A DNA stretch of 64,000 bases from Sunxiuqinia sp963677175. Lineage in GTDB: Bacteria > Bacteroidota > Bacteroidia > Bacteroidales > Prolixibacteraceae. Below, piece by piece: positions 53,318-60,987 of the stretch. The notes under the pieces were generated by a model. That model saw nothing but the letters and a program-made list of their open reading frames with translations. It made no database searches and was not told where the DNA came from. How positions within the stretch are numbered: the first letter of the stretch is position 1; every line of letters starts with the position of its first letter. Location of the stretch: assembly GCA_963677175.2 (NCBI GenBank), contig CAXXES010000004.1:1-64000 (forward strand), written 5' to 3'. The position numbers and the translations under genes are program-made.

Positions 53318-53437
53318 AAATAAAATCTACTGAATTACTACTAACAATAAGCTAGCCGATTTGATCAAAAAATATCCAGTAATTTTAGAGGCATCCTGCA
53401 AGCATGAAACTGACCGACAAACATGAAGAAGACTTGC

Positions 53438-53633
53438 ATACGTGCCGGCATAAATTTATACACGTGCGTACGTAAATTTATACACGTACATAAGTAAGTT
53501 TATACACGTGCGTATGTGAATTTTCATACGTATTAAAACAACACTTACAGTGTGTAAAAATTTCATTACACACGTGCGAAGATTTCGTTACAGGCATACA
53601 AAGATTTGACTACACACGGGTGCAGAGTTTGAC
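53438..53633. repeat. Degenerate 22-bp tandem repeat array
   Basis: The gap 53318-53707 contains no gene. Units starting TACACG or similar lie at 53438 (ATACGTG form), 53459, 53481, 53503, then about 53525 and 53547 (diverged), 53567, 53589 and 53611. Exact 22-bp steps occur within the first and last groups, with a 2-bp slip between them. The best units read TACACGTGCGTACGTAAA plus TTTA; the last ones end in GATTTGAC or AGTTTGAC. CACGTG and TACGTA palindromes occur inside units. Confidence 0.75.
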
Positions 53634-53707
53634 TACCTTTTCCAAAGGTCGAAACATTGGGATTTTATAAGGTGCCGGGTTTGGGACAGCTCCAAAGCCG
53701 CCTATTG

Positions 53708-54775
53708 CTATGCGGATAAGTCGCGTAGTTTTACGCCAATCCCGGGGCGGTCATTCAGTACAATTTTGCCATCCATCACCTGAACACCTTCAAAGGGGTC
53801 GTTGCCAATCAGCAGGTTTCCGTCCAGGTCGGCCCAATCGGCCCTGGGCGAAAGTTGCGCAGCAGCAGCTATGCCGCACGACGTTTCGGTCATGCAGCCA
53901 ATCATCACTTTCATGTGCAAGTCCTTGGCCAGGGTCAGCATTTTGCGGGCTTCGTGCATGCCCGTACATTTCATTAGTTTGATGTTGATGCCGGAGTACA
54001 CACCATGCACTTTTTTAACATCGTCGAGGCGTTGCAGGGCTTCGTCGGCTACGGTGGGCAGCGGGCTGTGCTGCGTAAGCCAGGCCATGTCATCAATAGC
54101 CGTTTTGGGCATGGGTTGTTCAACAAACACCACCCCTTTTTCTTTCAGCCAAAAAATCAGGTCGAGCGCCTGCTGTTTATCTTTCCACCCTTGGTTGACA
54201 TCCACGCAAAGCGGCACGTCTGTCATGGAGCGGATGGTTTCAATCATTTCGCGGTCATTGTCGCGGCCCAGCTTCACTTTCAAAATTTTGTAGGGGGCCA
54301 CTTCTTTTAGTTTTTGGCGAACCACTGCTTCGGTATCCAGACCAATGGTGAAGGAAGTGTCGGGCATGAGCGCCGGATCGTATCCCCAGATCCGGTGCCA
54401 CGGTTGTCCCATCATTTTACCCAGCAGGTCGTGCAGCGCGATATCGACCGATGCTTTAGCTGCACAGTTTCCGGGTGCTACACCGTCGACATAATCCAGT
54501 ATGTATTCGAGTTGACCAGGATCGTTAAACTGATCCAGTTTCAGCTGGGAAAGGAATCGCGCGGCTGTCTCGTGGCTTTCGCCCAGGTAGGGAGGCATGG
54601 AAGCCTCTCCATAGCCCGTCAGCCCATCGTATTCAATTTCGGTGAGCATCACCGGGGTCATGGTCCGGGAGCTTCCGGCCAGCGTAAAGGCATGCTTTAA
54701 CCGAAGCTCGTAAGGTTTAACCCGGAGCTGCAATCCTTTTTTAAATGGTTTGTTGTGACCGTCTGACTTGCTCAT
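53708..54775 (-). CDS. Enolase-superfamily dipeptide epimerase (L-Ala-D/L-Glu epimerase)
   Basis: A 355-residue cytoplasmic enzyme of the muconate-lactonising subgroup. The N-terminal capping domain includes 'LKHAFTLAGSSRTMTPVMLTEIEYDGLTGYGEASMPPYLGES'. The barrel has the KxK catalytic Lys in 'YKILKVKLGRDND', metal ligands in 'PLCVDVNQGW', 'GVVFVEQPMP' and 'PTVADEAL', and the second Lys in 'GINIKLMKCTGM'. This set fits L-Ala-D/L-Glu epimerases (YkfB/YcjG), which convert the dipeptide released from peptidoglycan stems into L-Ala-L-Glu. Its gene follows the NlpC/P60 gene by 4 bp, matching the pathway order. Confidence 0.88.
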   Translation of the reverse strand: MSKSDGHNKPFKKGLQLRVKPYELRLKHAFTLAGSSRTMTPVMLTEIEYDGLTGYGEASMPPYLGESHETAARFLSQLKLDQFNDPGQLEYILDYVDGVAPGNCAAKASVDIALHDLLGKMMGQPWHRIWGYDPALMPDTSFTIGLDTEAVVRQKLKEVAPYKILKVKLGRDNDREMIETIRSMTDVPLCVDVNQGWKDKQQALDLIFWLKEKGVVFVEQPMPKTAIDDMAWLTQHSPLPTVADEALQRLDDVKKVHGVYSGINIKLMKCTGMHEARKMLTLAKDLHMKVMIGCMTETSCGIAAAAQLSPRADWADLDGNLLIGNDPFEGVQVMDGKIVLNDRPGIGVKLRDLSA

Positions 54776-54779
54776 TGTT

Positions 54780-55955
54780 TTACTGGTTATACCAGGGGTG
54801 GTTTTTAATTGAAATAATTTGTTCGGTGTTGATTGAATTGAGGATCCGGCTTGCGGCGACCAATCCTTTTTTCCGGTCGGGGTCGAAATCCCCGTCTTCG
54901 GAATTGAGGCTGTTGATTTTTACGCGCCCCGACGAATGAATGTAGTGATTGTTTCCTATGTACAGGGCGACATGCGTCACGCGCTCCTTGCTACTTCCGA
55001 AAAAGAGGAGATCGCCCGGTTGAAATTCGGTGGATTCATTGAGGGTTAAGATTTCACCATAGCGGGCTTGCTGCGAAGCGTCGCGCGCTAAAATGACGGC
55101 TTGCGAGCGATAAACCGTTTTTATAAATCCGGAGCAATCCACTCCTTTGGTTGAGGTTCCGCCCCAAAGGTATGGCCGCCCCAGCAATTGCCGGGCTGCC
55201 ACCAGGAGGGCTGTTGCTTCGGGTTGAATAGCTGCCCATTTCTGAAAAGCCAGGCAATCAGCGGCCTTCACAAAGCCTTCTTGTCCATCGGGCAATTGGA
55301 TGGACAAGAAGTCCTTGTCCTTTCCGTTGACCTGAAGCAGGCTTCCCAGAACCAGGTCCGATACCGGTTCGCTGGTTTCATCCGCTTTCGACCACAGGGT
55401 GCCATTCAGCCGGTTGAAAACACAGCGGTCGCTTTTTTTCCAGCTTTCCAGTTCTGCCAGCGAAAGCCTTGCCAGCGAGCTGCCGGTTATCCAACCGAGG
55501 TATTGGTCAGGCGTTTGGATCAGGAACCAGCCGCCGTGTTTGTCCAGCACTTTAACCGGGGTTCCCAACAAGGCTTGTGATACCATTTCGGACGAAAAGG
55601 AGGGGTTCTTTCTCAAGTTGGCTACAGAAAGGCTGATCAGTCCCCAGGGTTTTGCACCCAATGCTGATGCCGGTAAAAGGTTCAGGGAATCCAGAAAATC
55701 GATGTTTGCGGTTGTCAAACGATCCAGCAAGGACTGGCGGGCTTCGGGCAGGTTTGTTTTTCCCCGGAGTACGATCCGCCCGGCTTCGTTATCTGCCCCG
55801 ACATCAAAAACCGCCACTCGTTTGTCGGGTGCAAACTGATCGCCTGTTTTTTCGATGAGTCCGTTCACCCGGTCGAGCGTTTTATTCTCCGAACAACCAA
55901 CAATGAAACCCGCGAACAGGAGTAACAGCGAGCTAAACCGAATAATTTTCTTCAT
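54780..55955 (-). CDS. SH3-NlpC/P60 cell-wall peptidase (YkfC-like) lipoprotein
   Basis: About 391 residues; lipoprotein signal 'IIRFSSLLLLFAGFIVGC' from ATG 55955 (the frame extends to 55973). Two bacterial SH3 domains ('KPWGLISLSVANLRKNPSFSSEMVSQALLGTPVKVLDKHGGWFLIQTP' and 'SDLVLGSLLQVNGKDKDFLSIQLPDGQEGFVKAADC') precede the NlpC/P60 domain. That has catalytic Cys in 'YLWGGTSTKGVDCSGFIKTVY' and His in 'ERVTHVALYIGNNHYIHSSG'. YkfC-type enzymes cut gamma-D-Glu-diamino acid bonds of free muropeptides, releasing L-Ala-D-Glu for the epimerase encoded next. Confidence 0.9.
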   Translation of the reverse strand: MKKIIRFSSLLLLFAGFIVGCSENKTLDRVNGLIEKTGDQFAPDKRVAVFDVGADNEAGRIVLRGKTNLPEARQSLLDRLTTANIDFLDSLNLLPASALGAKPWGLISLSVANLRKNPSFSSEMVSQALLGTPVKVLDKHGGWFLIQTPDQYLGWITGSSLARLSLAELESWKKSDRCVFNRLNGTLWSKADETSEPVSDLVLGSLLQVNGKDKDFLSIQLPDGQEGFVKAADCLAFQKWAAIQPEATALLVAARQLLGRPYLWGGTSTKGVDCSGFIKTVYRSQAVILARDASQQARYGEILTLNESTEFQPGDLLFFGSSKERVTHVALYIGNNHYIHSSGRVKINSLNSEDGDFDPDRKKGLVAASRILNSINTEQIISIKNHPWYNQ

Positions 55956-55997
55956 AGACTTTTTTAACAACAACTTTTTCCAAAAAAAGTGAGCATA

Positions 55998-57836
55998 CTA
56001 ATATTCGAGGCACACGACTTTTCCGTCGAGTACGGAAACCAGCACCCTTTGGTTTTCAACCGGAAGAATGGAATTAACCAGCGCATTTGAAACTTTATAC
56101 TTCCAGCTCACCTGGTGGGTAGTTTTGTCAATGGCGTAAACGATGCCCACAGCCGTAGGTACAAACACCAGGTTTCCTGCTTCGGTGATCGGCGAGGGGG
56201 CAATTTCGTAACCCAATTCTGCCGGGCATTCCCAGGCCAGTTGTTGCTTGTCGGCATGGGTGTAAAACGCATCCACATTCCCTTCGTTCATATTTTTGAT
56301 GTACACCAAGTCACCGTCTCCTGAAATGCCAATGGACTCACGGCAGGAGTATTCCCCGGAGTCCCATATCTCTTCTCCGGTTTGGGCGTTCAAGGCTGTC
56401 ATGTGCCGGTCGGGAGCAACGATGAATACTTTGCCGTTGGCAGCTACCGGCCAAACTGCAGCCGGCGACAACATCCGGTTGGTATATTTTTCGCGTTTCC
56501 AAATGAGTTTGCCGGTCTGTTTGTCCAAGGCATAAAAGGTGTTTCCCCACGATCCAAAATAGACCAGATCTCCGTAAACCAAGGGGCGGGTTTCCACAAA
56601 GTTTTCCACTTCGGTAAACTGCCAGTTTAATTTTCCGGTCAGCAGGTTAATCGAACGGAAAACACCTTCGGAGGAACCGATGTAAACGGAATTCTGATCG
56701 ATGACGGGCGACGCCACGATGGATTTTTTGCCGGGGAAGGTCCAGCGTAGTTTGCCGGTTTTCAGATCCAGACAATAAATTGAGTTGTCGGTTGAAGCAC
56801 AAACCACCCGGTTTTTGGCAATGGCTGGTGTCGAATAAATTTTTCCTGAAGTTTGATACCGCCAGGCCTTTTCTCCGGAAGTTAGCTTGAGCGCAACGAT
56901 TTCGCCTTTCGTGTTGGCGTAAACCGCCAGATTGCCACTGCTGCTAATTGCGGTACCGATGTCGCTGCTGTCTTGCATTTTCCATACAGTTTTCACTGTT
57001 GGAAACTGGTCGTTTACTGAATAGTCCGGACGCGGCCATTGGGTGGTGTCTTGTTCAAACTGATGATTTTTTAGCGCCACTTGACACCAAACCTGGTGTG
57101 TTTGTCCGCCGGGCGTTCGTTCGGCATAGAACATCGTGTCGCGGGCAATCGTGACCAGGTTGTAGCCGCCGATGTCCTGTTTGGCACGCAGGTTCGATCG
57201 GCCCATCACGCCGGGAATGCCTTCAAAGTCGAATAATTTGTTCCGGTGTCCGTGGCCAAGCAAAGTCGCCTGAATATTGCGGGTCTTCAGTTGGTCGATG
57301 ATTTTGTGCCAGTTGGAAAGCGACTCGTCCAGCGGATAATGATTGACAAAGATGATGGGCTGGTTGGGGTTGGGCATGTTTGCAAGAACCGAATCCAGAT
57401 AAACAACCTGTTCGCGCGGAACCAGCCCGGGAGCCATGCGCATGTTGGGGCCACTGGCAGTCCCGATAAACAAGTAGCCGTTCTTTTCAAAAGAAAATTC
57501 TTCGCACCCGAAAATCCGGACAAAACTGTTGTTGCCACTTTCTGACCATTTGGAATCATGATTTCCCGGGACAATGTACCACGGTTTGTTCAGTTTTTCG
57601 ATCCTGGTTTTAGCTTCTTTCAGTTCCTCATCGGAGCCAAACTCAGTGATGTCGCCCGACAGGATCACAAAATCGATGTCATTTTGAGCATTGATATCGC
57701 TGATGGTGCGCTCCAGGTCTTCCACCGAAGTGTTGCTTCCCACGTGAATGTCGGTCACATGAGCAAATTGAAAGGGTTGCCCTTGTGCATAGCCACAGCT
57801 GATGAAAAAAAGAAGGATTAACGTTTTTAATCTCAT
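55998..57836 (-). CDS. Metallophosphoesterase fused to a PQQ-like beta-propeller
   Basis: A 612-residue exported protein (signal 'LKTLILLFFISCGYAQGQ'). Residues about 20-230 are a calcineurin-like phosphoesterase: 'FAHVTDIHVGS', 'VILSGDITEFGS', 'YIVPGNHDSKW', 'IIFVNHYPLD' and 'LLGHGHRNKLF' supply all metal ligands. Residues about 290-610 are PQQ/WD-like blades of the form 'IYCLDLKTGKLRWTFPGK'. Its start overlaps the NamZ-like gene stop as ATGA (57833-57836), so it belongs to the muropeptide operon. Substrate is unknown; a phosphorylated sugar or wall-linked phosphate is a guess from context. Confidence 0.85.
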   Translation of the reverse strand: MRLKTLILLFFISCGYAQGQPFQFAHVTDIHVGSNTSVEDLERTISDINAQNDIDFVILSGDITEFGSDEELKEAKTRIEKLNKPWYIVPGNHDSKWSESGNNSFVRIFGCEEFSFEKNGYLFIGTASGPNMRMAPGLVPREQVVYLDSVLANMPNPNQPIIFVNHYPLDESLSNWHKIIDQLKTRNIQATLLGHGHRNKLFDFEGIPGVMGRSNLRAKQDIGGYNLVTIARDTMFYAERTPGGQTHQVWCQVALKNHQFEQDTTQWPRPDYSVNDQFPTVKTVWKMQDSSDIGTAISSSGNLAVYANTKGEIVALKLTSGEKAWRYQTSGKIYSTPAIAKNRVVCASTDNSIYCLDLKTGKLRWTFPGKKSIVASPVIDQNSVYIGSSEGVFRSINLLTGKLNWQFTEVENFVETRPLVYGDLVYFGSWGNTFYALDKQTGKLIWKREKYTNRMLSPAAVWPVAANGKVFIVAPDRHMTALNAQTGEEIWDSGEYSCRESIGISGDGDLVYIKNMNEGNVDAFYTHADKQQLAWECPAELGYEIAPSPITEAGNLVFVPTAVGIVYAIDKTTHQVSWKYKVSNALVNSILPVENQRVLVSVLDGKVVCLEY

Positions 57837-59038
57837 GGTTCTTCAGTTTCAGCATACAACAAATAATTCTTCCGCATTTGTTTGTACCGTTCCAGATCGG
57901 CTGTCCAGCTTTCCCTGATCTGTTCTTCGGTTTGCCCGGCTATGATTTGTTTGCGCAAGGTGTCGGAACCAGCCAGGTTTTCAAAAAAAGCAGTAAAGAA
58001 ATGTTCCTTGTCAGGAGATTTCTGATAAAATTCAATCAGGTATTTTAATTGGAGCTGTTCTATTTTCTGAAGTTCTTCCAGCGACATGCCCGACAGATCG
58101 TATCCGTAGCAGGTGTCATTTTCAAACTTCGGATGCAAAGCCAGCACCGGGATGGATACCGGAACATAGGCATGATCCTGCGGTTTGTACCAAGGCGTGC
58201 CGAATTGCTTGAAAGGTTTCCAGGTTCCCCGTCCCTCGTTGACTTCCGCTCCTTCAAAAAAACAAATGGACGGATAGAGGTAAATCGATTTCATATCGGG
58301 CAGGTTGGGTGAGGGGACGATCGGCAATTGGTATTTGGTGGCATGGGTGTAGTTTTTAATTTCGACTACCTCCAGCTCACATCTCACCGAATCTTTCAGC
58401 CAGCCTTCGCCGTTGATCATCGTGGCAAATTCGCCTAAAGTAAGGCCATGTACCACCGGCACGGTGTGCATTCCGATGAAGTTGGTGAATTCCGTTTGCA
58501 TCACCGGCCCGTCCACGTAATAGCCGAGCGGGTTGGGGCGGTCGAGCACGATCACCGGGATGTTATTTTCGGCGCAGGCTTCCATTACATTGTGCATGGT
58601 TGAGACAACAGTAAAAAAACGTACGCCGATATCCTGAATATCAAAGACCATCACATCAATGTCTTTTAGCATTTCGGGTGCCGGTTTGCGGTTTCTTCCG
58701 TAGATCGAGAAGATGGGAATACCTGTTTCCCGGTCTGCGGAACTTTCGATATCCTGGCCTCGTTCAACCTGGCCTTTGTAGCCATGTTCGGGCGCATAAA
58801 TGGCGGTAATGTTTACCTCATTGGAGAGCAAAAAATCAACCAGGTGGACCGAGTCGATCATGGAAGTTTGGTTAACAACCAAGCCAATGCGTTTGTCTTT
58901 CAGCATCGGAAAATAAACCTCCGGCTGTGCAGCACCAACCAACACGCTTTTGGGGGCGTCAGGTTTGATTTTGGAATTACAGGCTGGGGGGATGAGGCCA
59001 ACCAGGACGAGTGCTAGTATCCACCAATTAGGTTTCAT
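57833..59038 (-). CDS. namZ: NamZ-type exo-beta-N-acetylmuramidase (GH171, DUF1343) lipoprotein
   Basis: About 401 residues with lipoprotein signal 'ILALVLVGLIPPAC' (ATG 59038 preferred; the frame reaches 59053). DUF1343 hallmarks are 'KRIGLVVNQTSMID', 'ITAIYAPEHGYKGQVERGQDI', 'DIDVMVFDIQDIGVRFFTVVSTM', 'VIVLDRPNPLG' and 'VVHGLTLGEFATMINGEGWL'. The PEHG Glu region belongs to the proposed active site. NamZ enzymes release MurNAc from the non-reducing end of peptidoglycan glycan chains, and are known from B. subtilis and Tannerella. The gene follows a SusC/SusD pair and precedes peptidase and epimerase genes. Confidence 0.9.
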   Translation of the reverse strand: MKPNWWILALVLVGLIPPACNSKIKPDAPKSVLVGAAQPEVYFPMLKDKRIGLVVNQTSMIDSVHLVDFLLSNEVNITAIYAPEHGYKGQVERGQDIESSADRETGIPIFSIYGRNRKPAPEMLKDIDVMVFDIQDIGVRFFTVVSTMHNVMEACAENNIPVIVLDRPNPLGYYVDGPVMQTEFTNFIGMHTVPVVHGLTLGEFATMINGEGWLKDSVRCELEVVEIKNYTHATKYQLPIVPSPNLPDMKSIYLYPSICFFEGAEVNEGRGTWKPFKQFGTPWYKPQDHAYVPVSIPVLALHPKFENDTCYGYDLSGMSLEELQKIEQLQLKYLIEFYQKSPDKEHFFTAFFENLAGSDTLRKQIIAGQTEEQIRESWTADLERYKQMRKNYLLYAETEEP

Positions 59039-59070
59039 GTGTTTTATCTGCATTTGTTTTGGATGAAAGT

Positions 59071-59105
59071 TAAAAGAGGCTGCTACAGGCGTGCAACAGC
59101 CTCTT
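59071..59105 (-). terminator. Terminator or attenuator between susD and the NamZ-like gene
   Basis: On the minus strand AAGAGGCTG pairs with CAGCCTCTT (plus-strand 59097-59105 and 59074-59082) and is followed by TTTT-type sequence. It lies 20 bp after the SusD stop and 36 bp before the NamZ ATG. A weak terminator here would lower expression of the enzyme genes relative to SusCD, a common PUL design. Confidence 0.65.
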
Positions 59106-59124
59106 GATCAATTGAAGATTTTTC

Positions 59125-60975
59125 CTATTCCCAACCCGGTGTCTGAGATAAAGTATAACCTTTGTCCATGTACTCTGCGATTTGCGCATTCCCTACAGGG
59201 GCAAGGTAAACCCTTTCTGTAAATGCATCCCGGTCTGAAATATTCTCTGGAAGGTAATAGCCTACCATTTCTGCTGCATTGGTGCCATCGTAGGTCACTA
59301 CTGTTCCATCTTCTTTTTTCACCCTTAAAACATCTTCTTTTTCTTCCACCAGCCACTCCGGAAATTCGGTCTGGAAGTCGATCCATAACCCGAGCATAAT
59401 GTCTGGATTTTCAGAACCTTGCATGTAGTCGATTTTGTTCCAGCGTTTAATATCAAGCAACCGGGAATGTTCATATACAAACTCCATCCGCCGTTCGCGT
59501 CGTATTTCCCATAGTAGAGGCGAAACATCGGGGTCACGGTCCGGGTCGTCAGGCAATTCAGCCAACATCAAAGGAGCGGTTTTTTGAATCCCTTTTTCAA
59601 TGGCCACATCGTCCAGCGGGCGTTCCCGGATGGCATTGATGGACAGATCCAAGTCTGCTTGGTTTACTGCTGTGCCACCCATTGTTGCCAGTTCTGCTTT
59701 TGCTTCGATCCAGTTTAAAACCACTTCGGCTAAACGCATCACGGGTGCATCGTTGGTGTTGGTGTTCGATCCATACATGGGTGGATAACTCGACCCATAA
59801 TAGGTGACGCCAACGCGGTCAATAAATTTGCAGGCATAAAGCAAGGTGGCAGATTCTCTTTTAGGGGCATCCCAGAAGGTTGCTTCAAAGCGGGGATCAC
59901 GTGTAGCCACGATGTTCTGAATATCAAGTTCATCTGCATTGGCTACGGTCGACAGTTGGTAAGGTTTTCCATCAGTACATATGAACGATTTTGCGAGTGA
60001 TAAGTTTGGAGCCTGGGCCTGACCTTCCGTTGTATTGGAATACGACGCGACGTGGTGCGTTATGCTCAAAGAGGCATCGTAATGTCGGTACTGGATTACT
60101 TCTTTGTTGCCTGCCAGATCTTGTGAACCGAACAGTGAGCGAAAGTCGCTTGAAAAAGAATATTTCCCGGATGCGATCACATAATCGGCGGCTTCAACAG
60201 CGAGTTCCAGGTATTTTTTAGCTTTCTCCGTATCATTCAGATGATATTTCTGCCAGGTTCCTTCAAACAGCATCAGCCGTGAAATAAAGCTGGCTGCAAT
60301 GTACCGGTTCAGGTATTGGGCGTTTCCATCCGACTCGCGCATATTTTCCATCACATATACGAAATCGTCATAAACCCCATCCATCGCTACGGTGCGGCCG
60401 TCCCGGTCTTTATATAAAAGCTCCAGTTCTGTATCGTCGATAACCCTGTCGTAATAGGGCACATCTCCAAATACGCTAACCAGCCGGCTGTATTCAAATC
60501 CTCTGAAAAAGCGGGCTACGGCGCTCCAATGGTTGAAGGCTTCTTCGTTGATGTGGACATCTTTCATCCGATCAATCCGGTCGAGGAATACGTTTGCCTT
60601 GCGAACCCAGGCAAAATTCCAGGTTGGACCAGCATAGGTAGTCAACCATTCTGAAGACGATCCTCCGCTTGGGTCTATCTCATCTGAAGATTCCCTTGAG
60701 GAAGGAGCTTGGGTCTCAAAGCTGGTTTGCTTTCCAGTTGATGTAAAATCATCGGCAAACTTATAGCCGCGGAGGGGTGCATAAGCAGTTCCCCATGTCG
60801 AATTGTATCCCACAAAATAATTCGAATAGAACCCGTTGGCAAATAAGCGGAGATTATTCTCCGAAGTCCAATAGGTGTCATCATTCATCTCAGTCAGGGA
60901 CGATCTGTCCAAATAGTCGTCGCAAGCGGTAAAAACCATGACCAGCGACAATATTATTAAGATTTGTTTTTTCAT
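59125..60975 (-). CDS. susD: SusD/RagB-like ligand-binding lipoprotein of the muropeptide locus
   Basis: A 616-residue surface lipoprotein (signal 'LIILSLVMVFTAC'). RagB/SusD features are 'DDYLDRSSLTEMNDDTYWTSENNLRLFANGFYSNYF', 'WVRKANVFLDRIDRM', 'HWSAVARFFRGFEYSRLVSVFGDVPYYDR', 'MRLAEVVLNWIEAKAELATMG' and 'LLWEIRRERRMEFVYEHSRLLDIKRW'. It begins 12 bp after the SusC stop. It should present the imported ligand to SusC; peptidoglycan fragments are inferred from the neighbouring enzymes, not from SusD itself. Confidence 0.93.
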   Translation of the reverse strand: MKKQILIILSLVMVFTACDDYLDRSSLTEMNDDTYWTSENNLRLFANGFYSNYFVGYNSTWGTAYAPLRGYKFADDFTSTGKQTSFETQAPSSRESSDEIDPSGGSSSEWLTTYAGPTWNFAWVRKANVFLDRIDRMKDVHINEEAFNHWSAVARFFRGFEYSRLVSVFGDVPYYDRVIDDTELELLYKDRDGRTVAMDGVYDDFVYVMENMRESDGNAQYLNRYIAASFISRLMLFEGTWQKYHLNDTEKAKKYLELAVEAADYVIASGKYSFSSDFRSLFGSQDLAGNKEVIQYRHYDASLSITHHVASYSNTTEGQAQAPNLSLAKSFICTDGKPYQLSTVANADELDIQNIVATRDPRFEATFWDAPKRESATLLYACKFIDRVGVTYYGSSYPPMYGSNTNTNDAPVMRLAEVVLNWIEAKAELATMGGTAVNQADLDLSINAIRERPLDDVAIEKGIQKTAPLMLAELPDDPDRDPDVSPLLWEIRRERRMEFVYEHSRLLDIKRWNKIDYMQGSENPDIMLGLWIDFQTEFPEWLVEEKEDVLRVKKEDGTVVTYDGTNAAEMVGYYLPENISDRDAFTERVYLAPVGNAQIAEYMDKGYTLSQTPGWE

Positions 60976-60987
60976 AACTGTTTCTTT

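Noticed and set aside
53438..53633. CRISPR array or phage attachment repeats
   Set aside because: Period 22 bp with no spacers and gradual divergence; no integrase nearby.
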